A stretch of 64,000 nt of DNA. Source: Nemophila menziesii. Its lineage: Eukaryota > Streptophyta > Magnoliopsida > Boraginales > Hydrophyllaceae. The notes under the pieces were generated by a model that did no database searches, was not told where the DNA came from, and saw only the letters and a program-made list of their open reading frames with translations. Position 1 is the first letter of the stretch. Every line of letters starts with the position of its first letter. Below are positions 43,810 through 57,712 of this stretch, piece after piece. The translations under genes were made by a program, and so were the position numbers. Where the stretch lies: NCBI GenBank assembly GCA_029959085.1, contig JARWIR010000013.1, forward strand, positions 10,851,186-10,915,185, given 5' to 3'.

Positions 43810-46800
43810 TTCAGTTTCATAGAACATAAAATAAATATTAAATATGATTAGAGATAGTAAAAGAAATTAAAAAGATATACTCAGTATTTGATATGAACTT
43901 AGGTGGAAGGAATATGTTTTGGAGGCAAACTAAAGCCATGATGTTTCAAAATGAGTGGGGGGTACAAATAATATAGAATTCATCATAGGTTTAAACGATT
44001 TTAAGTTTTAACTATTTGATATTCAAGTGAGCGCGCATGGGGATTTAGAGGAGAATGATGATGAGAAATAGTCATTCCGGGGCCTCCTGCCTTCAAATTA
44101 ATTAATATGCATAATGCATGTATATTATTAGTGGAGCAGCAAAACGCTACCTAGATACTAAGTTTAATTAATGTGATGTTAGGTTTTTGCCCTACTAATG
44201 GCAGAGTAGGTAATTAATGACGTGAGACAAGGAATTTAAGGGGCATTTGTGTAGTTGTGTCGGGAGGGTTTATCATATTATTTTTTAAGTGACCTATAAA
44301 AATTTAATAGAATTTATAGCACACTATTTCGAGCAGAGTTGAGCATGAGCCGATTTTATCACAAGTTTGAAAATTTGGTAATCGGTTAGTAAGGTATTCG
44401 GATTTGTAAATGGTCTTGGTAAGCCTTTGGGTAATATTAATCGAGGGTTTGGTTTTATCTTAGGCTAGATAAAAGAGATGTGTTTTAAAAAAATCGATCC
44501 CGATCAAAAATTTTGAATCCTATTACTACATGGTACAATCAAAAGTAACATAGGTTGGACCTTTATACCTTCGGATTGTGTTTCAGGTTGAGTCGGGACT
44601 CCGATTTTACCCTTCTCTACCCAACCTTAATTTCGAGACATATTCATTTCAAAACAGATTCTAGAATTTATAGACATTCGCAATAGTCAAAAATCAACCT
44701 ATACTTTGAGATACCTTATCAATCCTAAGCAAAGAGGTTAAGTGGAAAACGACGTATCCTCCAATCACCAAACAACAATCTATACAAATATTGTTAGTGA
44801 CTAAATCAACCGAAACAATATTACAGTTTTTCCTTAGAAGTTTAAATGTTCAAAATAAATTTACAGAGTTTATAATATGAACATGAGGTCTTGCTATAGA
44901 AAACCTTTATCAAAATTTTACAGTTATTTTTTAAAATAATTTAAGACCAGGGTAGCTTTTAGCTAAAAAAACATACCGCTATATATGTCATTCACTTTTA
45001 CTTTTATAAGAGAATCCATCATGAAATTTAAGGCATTACCATTCTACAAGAAGTTTATGATAATCTATAACAATAACAACCATTATTGTTAATAATATTA
45101 TCATAATCATTATTACACGTATTATTATTACACGTTACTATACACATTAGTGTGATAGATATTTTACATTTTAAATATACAATTATCGATAGTAGTAAGA
45201 TAATTTATTTTGACCTTTTAAGTATGATTGCTTCCAAAAGTAAGGGTATTATCATTAGATTTTATATATCAATCATTTTTAAACTCGTCATAGACCCGAT
45301 TAGTTTTTTAGACCGTAAAACCCGAATCAATATTGATCTAATTAAATAAAAGAAATCATTTATATTTCTCCAAACATGCCTACTAATACTGATCGTAAGC
45401 TTCACATAATTTCATACTCATCATTCGAAGTACTATATATCAAATGATCAAATCTTTCGCACATTTTCTCTTGTATTTGTTTGGCTTAATAGCAAGAGAA
45501 TTATTACACGCTATTTAGGAAAAAATTCATATTTTTAGAGGAATCTCAAGTGCTAAATAACATTCCAAGTACATAGAATAGATAAATAACATGCACAACA
45601 TGTTTTCACTTTTCAACGCTTTTCCCATGAGATTATATATATACTTTCAAAACAGGATCGATATTTTTCAGGTGAGAATTTAAGCAATTACATGTCTTTT
45701 TTTCGGGCGAATTCGCAATACACTCCAACCTTTACGACGCGGTATCCTCACTATAAATCATCTAAATTCTTTGATGGCTCATGCCTGCAACTAATACTAG
45801 ATATAAGTAAATGTAACATTTTCAGGTACATGTTATTTTCTTTTTGGAGCATATAGGGGTGAGAAGTCTCGTTTGAATTTCTATCTGGGTAAACCAAAAA
45901 ATAAATCTAAGTCTTTTTTACATTTGTTCCAACCCATGGACAAGGTCAAATGCCCGATAATAAAAAAAACATGTTAGTCAAACTTACATTCACAAGGCAA
46001 AACCTGATCCAAATGTAAATAATTTTTTATATATGTATTTATTCAAATCTTAACAAAAATTTGTAAATTTTAAAAAACATGTATAGATCTATAAGTTATC
46101 TATTTTTATGATAGGACGTCGATTTTGTTAAACAAAATACCACACAAAGATTCTAGACACGACCAAGAGAGAAAGTGGTTCTCAAAACCCTAGGTTTAGC
46201 ATAGTGTTTTGATATAAGAAAAATATAAGAAAAGATTTTCTTTTCAGAGAGGAGGAAATTATTTTTACAGAGAAAAATAAATCGTGAAAAACAAAAAAAA
46301 TCACAAAAAACAAAAAAAAAATCAGAAAATAAAGAATCTTTTCACTAGTTATAAAGTGTATGATTTATTTTGTTAAAATTAACCAATTTATGAGTGATAG
46401 AATTGTATTGAATATATGGGTGTACATTAAAATAAATAACTAATCTTCGTAGGTAGCGGGATGTTCCATAATTTCAGGTCTGATAACATTTATATGCACC
46501 TTGAATACGAGTTCAAGTAAATCTCAGGCATGTTTAATATAAAATTGACGTGGTACAATGACATTCTACTATGTAATATCATAAAAATGATGGTAAGTGT
46601 GTTCTATAAGTGGTCAAATAGTGAAGTATGAAGGAGAATCGTTACATTTTTACCAACCCTCAATTTGCGAGTGTAGGTTGTGCATGATTAAAAATGTCAT
46701 AATCAACAAATAATTCACATGTGATCCCTGTAAACTTGTAACATATATGTCTGAATCTCTCTAGAACAATATATGCACATGACTATATTTACCTTATCGA

Positions 46801-47100
46801 GGAAGATGATTCTCATATGCATATTTAGATATCATGCTCTTTATCTTCTTTCTTCATGTCATTCCTAAAGGATTGCTTTTAGACTACTACCACTAAATTG
46901 AGTATCTAAGTGACAACGTGAGCTTTGCTCCTCAATGCTACAACATTCCTAATTATTTTACATGATACGTAAAAGAATACTAGGATACTTTTAAACCATA
47001 CAATCTAGACATCCGTCAATCTGTTTGGAAAAGACAATTTGCACTGTATTAGTCACTGAGGGATGGAAACTAACTAATATAAATCATCCTCCATACTTGA
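43810..47100. other. No recognisable gene
   Basis: AT-rich sequence with only short chance frames. 46,260-46,330 is an A-rich low-complexity patch. Confidence 0.55.
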
Positions 47101-47118
47101 CATGGCCCTTCCACACAT

Positions 47119-50100
47119 TCATAATGAAGTACAACCTTTAGCGTCACCAGTGTCTGCCTTCAACCAATTCATGTCCAAGTACACAAAAAGCGTGACATGG
47201 GTCAAAATCCTAAGAAAGAATATGGATCTACCAGAACACACCAATTTCAAGCCCATGTTGAGAGTATTTAAAGAATATGTCTCTAGTACCCAGTATACAA
47301 CTTTTTTCCTAGACAAATTTGCTCTAGTCAACATACACTTTATCTCCACTAATTTTCTTAAGAGTTTTGGTGAAAGGGAATTTTGTTTTTGTTGATTCAC
47401 TCCTATAGACTTTATCTTAATGATTGGAGTGATTAATATTCCGCAGATAAGGAAGAAGGTCACCAGTGACTGGAGGAAGTCTCCATCTACCATGACCATA
47501 ACAATCAAATACTGTTTTGTTACAATTTTGTCCTACTTTGTAAATATACTTGTTAAGTATAGTAGAGATATATTTCATGTTGATCCGTTTATCCCATAAA
47601 ATGAATGTATTACTATCATTGTTGACTTTATGATGAATGAAATTGAATGCAGTTTTTCTGATTTTTAAATAACTGTTTCCATATCCAAGTGTGACATTAT
47701 TTTTGATCTAAATTCCATGTACAACTATTTTGAATTAAGTTGCTATGAGCCCACTCACTCCATAGGTTATCATCATGTGAATACATTCTCCCAAAAAGTG
47801 AACAAGAGAAAAACAATAATATTATTTTATATGTTTAGAATATTAAGACCTCCATACTCTTTTTTTGTACACACAGTTGTCCAAGAAATCTTTGCTCCTT
47901 GTGCACCATCCAAATTACCCTTCCAAATATAAATAGATAGATTTTGATTGAGTTTATAGATGACTTGTTTAGGCAGTCAAAAACCTCTACACCAAAACAT
48001 AATCTTGATAATTAGAACCACTTTGATCAACTCATCTCTTCTTGCAAATGAGATTAACTTTGAATTCCAAATATTAACACTTTGGGAAAAAAATCAATGG
48101 TCATCAGATACACAAAGTTTCTTTGAGTTGAGAGCTAACTGGCATAGAACCAATCTTAATATTAAGAATAGATGAAATATTAGAGTGTTCAAGAAGTGAA
48201 GTACCACCAAAGTATAACTTACTTTTGTGATAGTTAATATTTAAACATGAGATCCAAGAGAAAAGATCAAGTCCTTCCTTGAGAATTTGAGTAGATTTCA
48301 TATCAGCTTTGAGGAATATAAGTATATCATCATAAAATATCATATGGTTGATGCTCAGAAGCTTACATTTAGGATGAAATTTGAAGTTTTTGTTGGTGGA
48401 TATATATTGAAAGATTCCAGTAAAAACTTGCATATAAATTGTGAAAGGATAGGAAGAATGAGGGTCTCCTTGTTTGAGACGTCTTCCTCTTTTGAAGTAT
48501 CCACAAATTCTTCCATTTATACATATAGAGTATTGAGGATTATACCTGCACATTTTGATCCAGTTGATATATATATGTCAGGAAATTTAAAAGGTCTAAG
48601 AGAGTTGATCAAAAAGTCCGATTTTACACTATCAAATGCTTTTTGTAAGTCAAGATTGATAGTGCATCTTGGAGAAATATTTTTTTTGTTATAGCCTAGC
48701 ATCAAATCTTGAGCCAAAAGAGTATTATCACACAAAAACCTACCACCAACATATGCAAACTGATTAATAAATATGATAAAGTTAAGAACAATCTTCAAAC
48801 ATATCAGATAAAAGCTTAGATGAAACTTTGCAAATAGTATTCACATAAGCAATTGGTTTGAATTTCTTATAATTTGAAGGATTTTTTCTTTAGGAATCAA
48901 TACAATATTTGTAGCATTGACTTGACTCAGTAATTCTCCTGTATCAAGGCATTGATTGATAGCTTTACATGAATCAGCCCCTATAATGTTCCAGGTATTT
49001 TTGTAGAAGCGTAAATTCATTTTATCTGGACCAAGACTCTTGTGAGCATTAATAGAGAAAAAAGCACTTTTAATTTCTTCTTTGGAGAAAGGAGCAATTA
49101 GACTAGATTTTTTAGTATTAGAAATATTTATTTTTGATAATACTCTTAATGATATCACTTGAATAGTATTCTTGATGAGGATCAGCAAAATCAAGAATCT
49201 CTTTATAGAAAATGACAAATTCATTGCAAATAAGATCTAGATCATTTATCACACTTCCATCTTGCTTAATGATAGTAGAGACATTATTTCTGGCAATTCT
49301 TCCCTTGATCATCTTGTAGAAATAAAGAGAGCTACGGTCTAAATTATTAAAGAATATAGTCTTTGATTTTTGCTTTAACACATCATGCTCAACTAAGATA
49401 GCATCCTCAAGAAATTTGACTAATAATTCTCCTCAATAAAAGTGGCAATATCATGAGAACCTTTTATAATATTCATCTAAATAGTATCAAGATTCTTTTT
49501 AATCTCATTAATATGATGAGACTTCTTCTTGAAGTGTTTTTTTATTCAATTATTTTAGAGCTTTTTTTACCTCCTTTTGTTTCATACAAAACTGAAACAT
49601 ATAATTTCCACTAACTTAAATACTCCAGACTTTTTAATGATATCAAGATAATCTTATGTGTTGACTACATTAAAAAACCTGAAATAGCAAGGATTAGTTC
49701 TTTTATACTCACCAATTGTGATCTTCAAGGCACAACGATCTGATGTAAAAGGAGGAACAATGAGCACACGAGATTGATAAGAATCCAACCACTTAGAATT
49801 AATAAAACTCTGTCAATTTTGCTTGCGCTAAGTTGAACTGAAGTGTTTTTATAAGTCCAGGTAAAGAATTTGCCTCCATAGTGATTTTCATGAAGATTGG
49901 CATCATCAATATACTCATTAAACAAGATAGAGTTATTTAAGAGAGCATCACACTATAATCTATCTTCAATTTTTAATATATCATTAAATTCTCCAAGAAA
50001 GATCATCTTCTCCTTAATATATATACATATATATATAACTCCAATTAACAATATTCTTCCAAAGACTGATTATCTCCTCATAATTGTTAATTGCATAGAT

Positions 50101-51357
50101 AAAACAAGCTATAAAAGAGCAACAACTAGATTTGATATGAACTTCCACCAGCATAGATTGAATAGTAGCATTAATGAGGCTAATATCAATATGATTCTTG
50201 TCCTACAAAATCCAAATGCACTATGAATCATCATAACTATAGTTGTTAATCATTTCCATATGAGAAAAATGATTTTTCATTATACTCAAACTATTTATTT
50301 CTCAGACTTAGTTTCCAAGAGTCCGAGTAGTTTGATATCATTAACATTAATAAAAAAATTGTAACATCCAGCTGTCTTAGAAGCTTGTTGAAGTCTCTGA
50401 CATTCTAGGCAGCTATATTCATAAATTGGGAGGTCTGGTAATCTCTTGATCACCATTATCATTGATAAACTTTAAGACATCTTGTTCCAAAAAAATTAGA
50501 TTAGTGTCCTGTAAATTATCAAAAAAGTTCTTACTAAGAATAGAGTGATCACATCTTTGATTGTGTGAAGTATATTGTTGAGGCTTGTTACTCTGTATGA
50601 TTTGGCACCATTATCTTTTTTTTCCAGACTTGAACTATATTCTTACACTTTGTTTCTAAGTGACAAACTGATTACATTTGAAACACACTATAGACTTACA
50701 ATCATACTCTACTATTACTTATTGAAGATCGTTTTGATCTATGTCAGCATAACCTTTGTCAGGCAAAACCTCTTTTGTATCAATGTCAACCCAGACTCTA
50801 GCATAACCTAATCAAGATTTTGATTCAGTGATCGAGTCCATTGGCAGAGGAATACCTATACCACTTGTAACATATCCAAATCTAGCTTTAGTCCAAAGAT
50901 CTATAGGTATATTACGGAGCTTAGTCCATAGAGGAATCTTGGTAAAATCAACTTTCTCAAACTGCATATTAGGTTTCCATGGATGTAGGAGTAGCAGTTT
51001 ACCATTCACGTGCCATATCTGTTCCAAAGCATGAGTATAATACTGCTTGTTATCAAACTTGAAGATGAAAATACCGTTATTACTAGAAATTATTTCAACC
51101 TTACCAAACTTGTTCCATTGAAACTTAACAAAGTTAGTTCTAGTATAAAATGGCGGAGGGTTATCTATAAATTGTCGAACCAAATAATTTACCCAAATTT
51201 TTGCTCCTTCTTTAAGCACGTGAGGAGATGGCTTAACGATTTTCTTGCCATCATGAAATATAGGTTCATGATAGTCGAGTTGCAAAGATTCTTTAGCACA
51301 ACTTTCAAATGAAGTTAAACACGTTTGAGATTTGTTGTCAACCTTACTCTGTTCCAT
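47119..51357 (-). pseudogene. Highly decayed L1-type LINE (ORF1 and ORF2)
   Basis: Minus-strand relic with the normal LINE order. ORF1 (51,357-50,812) carries a DUF4283-like domain (FKFDNKQYYTHALEQIWHVN and KIPLWTKLRNIPIDLWTKAR). A damaged knuckle (CFKCNQ) lies near 50,680. The endonuclease end at 49,925-49,725 has GKFFTWTYKN and KIDRVL. RT pieces follow: KSAFFSINAHKSLGPDKMN (49,224-48,841), DLQKAFDSV (48,798-48,517), then RRLKQGDPHS and FYDD (48,553-48,104). FYDD stands where FADD or YADD is usual. 47,508-47,119 is the weakly similar post-RT region. Frames change at every domain, so it is long dead. It is more decayed than the LINE at 444-6,190 and has no visible RNase H. Confidence 0.85.
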
Positions 51358-51469
51358 TTTATCTGCATAATTATACGAAGAATCTACAACAAAATCACCA
51401 AATTGAAAATGATTGGTCGTACCTTGACTGGATCCACACTCATCAACCAGTTTAGTTCGTAGTTGTTGT

Positions 51470-53120
51470 TTTGATCAAAGATGTAAAAGGAAAGCAACAC
51501 TTGGTCTACTATGTCAACAATTGACTATATAGAGCCAAAGCATGGTATTCCTTGCTCGAGAAAACCACGCTTTACCTATTTCATACTTCTCAGAAGCTCC
51601 AAAGATACTTGAGGCATACATCGTCCGGCTACTTACCGACTTTCCTTTTCAAAAAAATTGACCTAACTATAATGGAACATCAAGCGAGGAGCTTACAAGA
51701 TAACATATGAAGGAATAAACACAATAAAGGCACATGCCTTAGCATATTCTATTGTGTAATGTTCCTGGCACACCAAGATAGAAGTAAAAAAAGAAGTTGA
51801 GGATGATAAACTAAAATGGAGAATCGAAGTTGACGGAACATCTTGACTCGAGAGAAATGAAGCTGGTCTGGTATTAATTAACCCGAAAGGATTATACACC
51901 AATTTGCGATTCACCTCAGCTTTAAGTCTTCCACCAATAGACCTGAATACGAAACACTAACAGTAGGATTACAAGCATCCATCAAGCTAGGGACCTCTCT
52001 GTGAAGGTCATCACCGTTCTAGTTAGTTACCAAAAAGGTAGCCTAGAGTGTGTAGCCAAGACCCTACAATGGTAGCTTATTGCACGTTGGTCAACAATGT
52101 TAGAGTAGCGCTAAAAAGGTTTAGTGTCGTGCATGTCTCTCGAGAACATAACAACTAAGAGGGATTGTTTGACTCAATTAGAAGTCCTTAACCAATCACG
52201 CGGGGGGAACGTCCTTCCGAATCTCGACCAACGTAGTGTTGAAGATTAGAAAAGGAGACTAACTTAATTGAGATGGAACTCGACTAGATCACCTCATTGT
52301 GCGCCCATCTCACTGAAATTACCATCCTTGAAGACAAAAGGGAGTTTCAAGCATTGTTAGCCAAGACGAGTGATCAATACTTCAAGCTAACAAAATGTAC
52401 CTAAGATCATATGATGACTCACTACTTAGATATGTCGAGAAGGAAAAAGAAAGACAAATACTATAAGAAATGCATGATGGAATCTATGGCAGTCACTTCA
52501 GTTACCGAGCGCTAGTCAATAGGATACTTCGACATAGGTATTACTACCCAAATTACTCACCAATGTTGCCAAGCTAGGATCAAGGTGCAAGACCTACATG
52601 AACTTCTCCAATGAATCACAAAAGTCATACAATTCGATGATACCTAAGAGTAGCTTGTGTACAGTGCCAATAGGGTCTGCACATCATCAGACATTCCCGA
52701 CTAGCGAAGATCTTTGTAAGCGCATTTATGTTGCAACCAATAATTTTACATATATGATAGAATCCAAGGTAGCAATCACCATCAACAACCTCACTGGACG
52801 GAAAAATATTGTATGCCTTTTTGGAGTCCCGCCTACCATTACGACCATATCCTACAATCTGATGTCGAGTATCTCCGAGATCAATGCACCAACATCGAAT
52901 ACGTCTTAATTCTCGTCGGTAGCACAACTGTAGAGAAATAGACACATAGATACAATAAATGGCTAAGAAACCCACCAATGGATGCCCTCTCCCGTTTCCC
53001 CTGCTGGAAGTACTCTGGGTGTATCGAACTACTGTTCACTCGGCCACTCAAGTAACCTTGTAAAGTATCATTCGGCCATTTTTGTCTCCTTCACCACCTG
53101 AAGATAGATTTTTTTCCTTG
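51470..53120 (+). pseudogene. Decayed Ty3/gypsy pol (RNase H and integrase)
   Basis: Conceptual translation with many stops recovers an RT-connection/RNase H region (a YRAKAWYSLLEKTTLYL-like stretch near 51,530 and LTVGLQASIKLGTSL near 51,960). It also recovers an integrase zinc-binding block near 52,430-52,550 (EMHDGIYGSHFSYRAL then RHRYYYPN) and a late integrase signature near 53,020 (VLWVYRTTVHSAT). The orientation is plus, directly after the minus-strand LINE. No LTR was found at either end. The 103-codon frame at 52,598-52,909 is a by-product. Confidence 0.7.
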
Positions 53121-53790
53121 GTGTCATCGTATAGCCATCCTAGCAAGGATTCCAACACGAAAGTAACAAAGCAATTTAGTTTAGAAAAAATGAAAATCTT
53201 CAACTCACAAATTTGTAGAAGTTAGATGAATTTCACAAATTATATGAAATTTAGTTAGAAAACCAATGTGATTTACTCACAATCCAATGTTAATATTTAA
53301 CAAAACCAAAGAAAAAAAACCAACCACAAAGTTGGAGAAGTTAACTGCGCAAATTCTCAAACACCACTAATCTTTCAGCTTTGCGTTAATTGACGACATA
53401 TATAAAAACATCTTTTCAGCTTATTAATATTCTAACTAATCAACCAAAATTATTATTCAATACCAAAATTAAATTCTCCTTCTAATTTAGGAAACTCCAA
53501 AATATCTTCAAAACCGAGCTACACAAAATGAAAATTGTGGCGGCATGTGGAAGTTGAAGGCGGCTGGGATAATGAGGCAATATGATACGGTGGAGAGAGT
53601 AAATTAGTAGATTTTCTTAAATATTTACAAGCCTTAAAAAGAAAAAATAGAAAAAAGGAGTTTCTATTTAAATCATCAAAGCAAAAGCAAGTGAATTTAA
53701 AATTTAAATTTTACTTGGTTTATAATCAAAAGTACTTTGATTTTGTTGGTATGAAACGAAATTAAGATCTAATGTAAGGAATGTAATTTT

Positions 53791-53915
53791 CTTTTTTTAG
53801 TACATGAGAAAGCCACTTTGGACTCGGAGTCATTTTGACTCCAATGAGATTCGATCCCAGGACCTCTTGGTCTCTGCGGAGTAGCCTAACCACTAGGTCA
53901 ACTATCGATCTCGCA
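53791..53915 (-). mobile_element. tRNA-derived SINE, family 2, copy b
   Basis: The minus-strand head TTGACCTAGTGGTTAGGCTA and B-box-like GGATCGAATC are followed by GACTCCGAGTCCAAAGTGGC and a T-rich end on the plus strand. It is related to 18,877 and 55,059. The B box differs from the other copies. Confidence 0.7.
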
Positions 53916-54310
53916 ATATACAAATATACAAATCTGAGCCTCTGATTCCTTGTGTTTTATGGAAAAAAAAAAGAGCCAATTGTTGATTGATGCCTATTAA
54001 AAAACTTATTTAGAAAAAGGTGCCTAGGAAAAAATATTTATTGAAAACAGCCCCATCCCAAAATTACCCTTATAATTAACAATTAAAAAATAAGAAAAAA
54101 ACTAATAATCACACGCGCGCGTCCGTGAAATTTTTTTAAAATCGTCATAACTAATTCAAAAAAAATCAAAAAAATCAAAAAAAATTATATTTGGATAAAT
54201 CAAATTAATATTTACGTCTATGATTTTTTTCGGAATTTTCTGATTTTTTTCGGAATTTTCTGATTTTTTTGATTTTTTTGATTTTTTTTGATTTTTTTTA
54301 ATTTTTTTTT

Positions 54311-54436
54311 TCGCAGACACGAAATTACATGTTTTAAACATGAAATTTCATGTTTATTTCACGGTTTAAAACATGGAATTTCATGTTTAAAACATGGAAT
54401 TCCATGTTTAAAACATGAAAATCCGTGTCTGCGAAA
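54311..54436. repeat. Central series of short palindromes
   Basis: Bounded by inverted tcgcagacacg and cgtgtctgcga. Inside are repeated units such as acatgaaatttcatgt and acatggaattccatgt, each its own palindrome, joined by tttaaa. Confidence 0.9.
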
Positions 54437-54614
54437 AAAAAATCAAAAAAATTCAAAAAAATCAAAAAATTCAAAAAAAATCAAAAAAATTCATAGACGT
54501 AAATATTAATTTGCTTTATTCAAAAATACAATTTTTTTAATTTTCTGATTTTTTTTGAATTAGTTATGACGATTTTTAAAAAAAATTCACGGACGCGCGC
54601 GTGCGATGCAATTA

Positions 54615-54745
54615 GTAGTAGTAGGTGGTGGTGGTGGTGGTGGTTGTGGTGGAGGTGGTGGTGGTTGTGGTGGATGTAGTAGTGGTTACATACATGGTGG
54701 TTGTGGTGGTGGTGGTGGTGGTGGTGGTGGTGGTGGTGGAGGAGG
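54615..54745. repeat. GGT-rich simple repeat
   Basis: Mostly GGT units with ggttgt and ggatgt interruptions. It resembles 238-366. Confidence 0.9.
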
Positions 54746-55058
54746 AGGAAAAAGAAGTACCCTATTATTTGTTTAATATTTAAAAATTAATATTGTATTA
54801 AAATAAAATAATATATTTAATAATAAGGGTAGTAAAGGTATAGAAAATATAAAGGGGATGTTTTTTATAAATAATTACTTCATTAGGCATTTTTTTATAA
54901 ATAAGATTATTGAAGGCACAAAAAAACAATTAGAGTGTTTAATGAGGATGTTTTCAACAATAACCCCAAAAAAAATACCTGGTTCAATAATAAATAGTCA
55001 TGAAACGATCTTTAACTCAATAACTATTAAAATTAATATTACGTTCTAAACTCTTTTT

Positions 55059-55173
55059 TTTTTTTTGTTACATAGGAGAGCCACTTTGGACTCGGAGTCA
55101 TTGACTCGATTCGAACCTGCACCACTAGATTGGTAGACCAAGGCCCTGGCCAGTGAGCTAATCTCATCTGGTT
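55059..55173 (-). mobile_element. tRNA-derived SINE, family 2, copy c
   Basis: The minus-strand head ACCAGATGAGATTAGCTCAC, B-box-like GGTTCGAATC and tail CTATGTAAC plus poly(A) are flanked by taaactcttttt on both sides (55,047 and 55,174). It is the best-preserved copy of the family here. Confidence 0.85.
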
Positions 55174-55257
55174 TAAACTCTTTTTATATCACGTATATAC
55201 ATCTATGTCGTAGATCAAAACTCTCATTCTTTCTTATCTGCATTTTAGATATACTTA

Positions 55258-55340
55258 AGATCGGTCTTGGAAAAAAGTTAAGGAGGCCATGGCTTTGGGT
55301 CCTTTTCGAATTCTTATTATTTTAGGGCCTTTATATTTTT
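55258..55340 (+). mobile_element. Fragment related to the MITE-like element at 17,078
   Basis: gatcggtcttgg..aaggaggccatggctttggg matches the inverted right end of 17,078-17,341. The other end was not found. Confidence 0.45.
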
Positions 55341-55909
55341 TATATATATATATAGGTATAATATTTTATTTGAATTTTTTTAGTTTTAATCCAATCCAGA
55401 ACATATAAATACTAGATATATCTTGTTCTTTTATATATCGGTCAGAAATATCATAGTATAGATATATTTTTGTTTTTTTCTCAATTATTTTTTAATTTAT
55501 TATGATATTATTTTATTCATTTTATATGTGTTTAAATATATTTATTTAATTATTTTATATTTTCTAAACTATTAAATTTATAATAAAAAATATTTAAAAA
55601 TCCTATTTTTAAAATTTGTTTTAACCCCTAAAATATCAAAACAAACCATAGATCTACCCTTTCAATATTTAATTTCTACCCTTTTATGGGCTTGTATCAT
55701 CTTATCATCTCCATTTTATTTCGATGATGTAAGATTCTTTTGAAGTTGAAATGAAGTATGTTGACATTTGGTGATGGATTGGACACAACGCCGTCCACTG
55801 GCCCAGATATGTAATCACCATGTGCCCATCATTCGTTTTTCTTTTTTCGAAACATAATTCGTAAATGGATAACTATGCATGCTTCTCCTTTGTGCTTTCT
55901 GACTACGTA

Positions 55910-55932
55910 AATTCGACCAAAAAGAAAAGAAA
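55910..55932 (+). repeat. 23-nt micro-insertion
   Basis: aattcgacc plus an A-rich tail, flanked by gactacgta and gactatgta (8 of 9 identical). Confidence 0.6.
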
Positions 55933-55983
55933 GACTATGTATATATATTGATTTCGGTAAAATTGATTTATTTTGGTGTATCA

Positions 55984-56566
55984 TAGGGTAAACGAGTCTG
56001 AGTCAAGCCGAGCAAAAAATATACAAATATATTTATTTATTTATAGATTTAAACAAGGCGAGATCGAACTCGAGCTGAACTGTGAAGTTAGTGTTCGAGT
56101 TCGCCTCGTGAGAATATATCAAAACTCGAGCTCGAGCTCGGAAGCTCGTTAAACTGTGATTCGGGCTCTAACTCGAGATCAAAATCTTGTTAAATTTATT
56201 TCGAGCTCGAGCTCGAAAGTCTTTTTTTATTTTATTTCAGGCTTATTTGGTTTAATTATAAGACAAATTGTTGCAAACATTTTAGATTTTCAATTGGAAC
56301 ATAATTAACTATTGTAAACTACCATTAAATACAATCACATACTCTTTTTTTGGATTGTTGAATTTTAGACGGTCTTGTATAATTAAGTAGGTTGAAGAGG
56401 AGACTGAAAGGTAAGTGTTGGGATAAAAACTATATATTTTTTAATATAGTGATTAGTTTTAAATTTTTGAATTGTCAAATATTAATTTAACGAACGATCT
56501 TAAGCCGAACTTTTTTCTAGCCGAGTTCAAACTACTCTCGAACAGCTTGGTTCATTTATAGCCCTT
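55984..56566. mobile_element. hAT element, TAGGGCTGTAAATGAA family, copy b
   Basis: Left end tagggtaaacgagtc; the right end is the inverse of agggctataaatgaaccaag. Flanks gtgtatca and gtgtacca match at 7 of 8 bases. The interior is rich in gagctcgagctcg. Confidence 0.75.
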
Positions 56567-56703
56567 GTGTACCATATGATATACTAGAATTGTTCATTTT
56601 GAAATTTCAATTGCTTCCACGTTATCTAATGCTACCTTATCCAGTTTTAATGGAGCTATGAACTTATTAATATATAATTTTAAATAATTTATTCACTTAA
56701 AAA

Positions 56704-57712
56704 CAGGGGCGGATCCAGAAAATAAAATGAGGGAGGGCTTGATATATGTGAGGTTTCGGGGTTATTGTTTCTAATTTTTTTAAGGTAAATATAGAAAGTA
56801 TAAATTTATAATTACCAATGTTAAAATATGGATATGCAACACTATTGTGATTATCGTTCGTTCAACAAGTGAATTTATAAGTTAGCACTTACCTAAATAT
56901 GATGCAAAATAACACCATTAACGCTAATTTTGAGTAAAAAACATCATCACACCTATATTACATAGTATTGCTAAAATTATATTATTATATTATTATTTTA
57001 TATTAATTTTTAATTATCTATAAAGATAAATATTATAACTTTATTAAGTAATGTATAAAAACAATGTCAGCTTAGAATTCAAAATAAAGACTGGTGTAAT
57101 GGATTATAATATTCTTATAAGTCGATTAAATTTGACAAAGTTATGACTTAAATTTGGTATATTAATAAAAAATTGAAAATGTTAAAATATAAGAATAAAA
57201 AAAAAGTCATAGAAAATAGTTATGAAATTTTATTAAGAGTAATGTTGGGTATCACCCAAATATCACCTTCATAGGTGGTCTAATTAAACTGTTTCATATA
57301 AGAGATAGAAAAAAAAAATCAGGAAAGAGAAACAGTTTAATTGGACCACCTAAGAAGGTGATATTTGGGTGATACCCAGCATTACTCTTTTATTAAATAG
57401 TTATGCAAAATATGAGAGTTTCTATGTTAAATCTATTTAAGTAAAAATTATTTTACATTCCATGTCCATTTAAGAAAAGTATAAAACAATTGCTATGATT
57501 CAAACACACAACCTCTATTTTAAATCTTAAAATCAACCATAGCATTCCACTAGGCTACATTATCTTATGTGTACTTTCAAAGTACGAATGTATAATATAA
57601 ATGTTTATAGGGGAAAAATTATTTTTCGGTCGAAAAATACACTTGCATATCCTAAAATTTACGGGTTCAGGGGGGGCTTAGTCCCCCTAGACCCTATGTA
57701 GGTCCGCCCCTG
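56704..57712. mobile_element. Non-autonomous hAT element, CAGGGGCGG family (1,009 bp)
   Basis: Starts caggggcggatcc and ends in inverted ggtccgcccctg. The perfect 8-bp duplication cttaaaaa lies at 56,696-56,703 and 57,713-57,720. No transposase frame is present. A Mutator-type MITE is nested at 57,237-57,387, so the hAT element is older than the MITE. Confidence 0.92.
57237..57387. mobile_element. Mutator-type MITE (151 bp), nested
   Basis: Almost fully foldable: the ends gagtaatgttgggtatcacc and the inverse of gagtaatgctgggtatcacc continue as about 60-bp arms. The perfect 9-bp duplication is ttttattaa (57,228-57,236 and 57,388-57,396). Same family as 61,839-62,117. Confidence 0.92.

Larger units (their letters stand above)
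54005..54905. mobile_element. Foldback element with nested palindromes
   Basis: The outer ends cttatttag and aaataag are followed by alignable AT-rich arms. The strongest pairing is 54,112-54,603, where cacgcgcgcgtccgtgaa and the adjoining taactaattc box recur inverted as ttcacggacgcgcgcgtg. The loop holds the palindrome series at 54,311-54,436. A GGT-rich tract lies on the right side only. A partial copy occurs at 1-235. It encodes nothing recognisable. Confidence 0.75.

Noticed and set aside
52598..52909. 103-codon gene inside the gypsy relic
   Set aside because: Its frame differs from the recognisable integrase pieces and it shows no motif.
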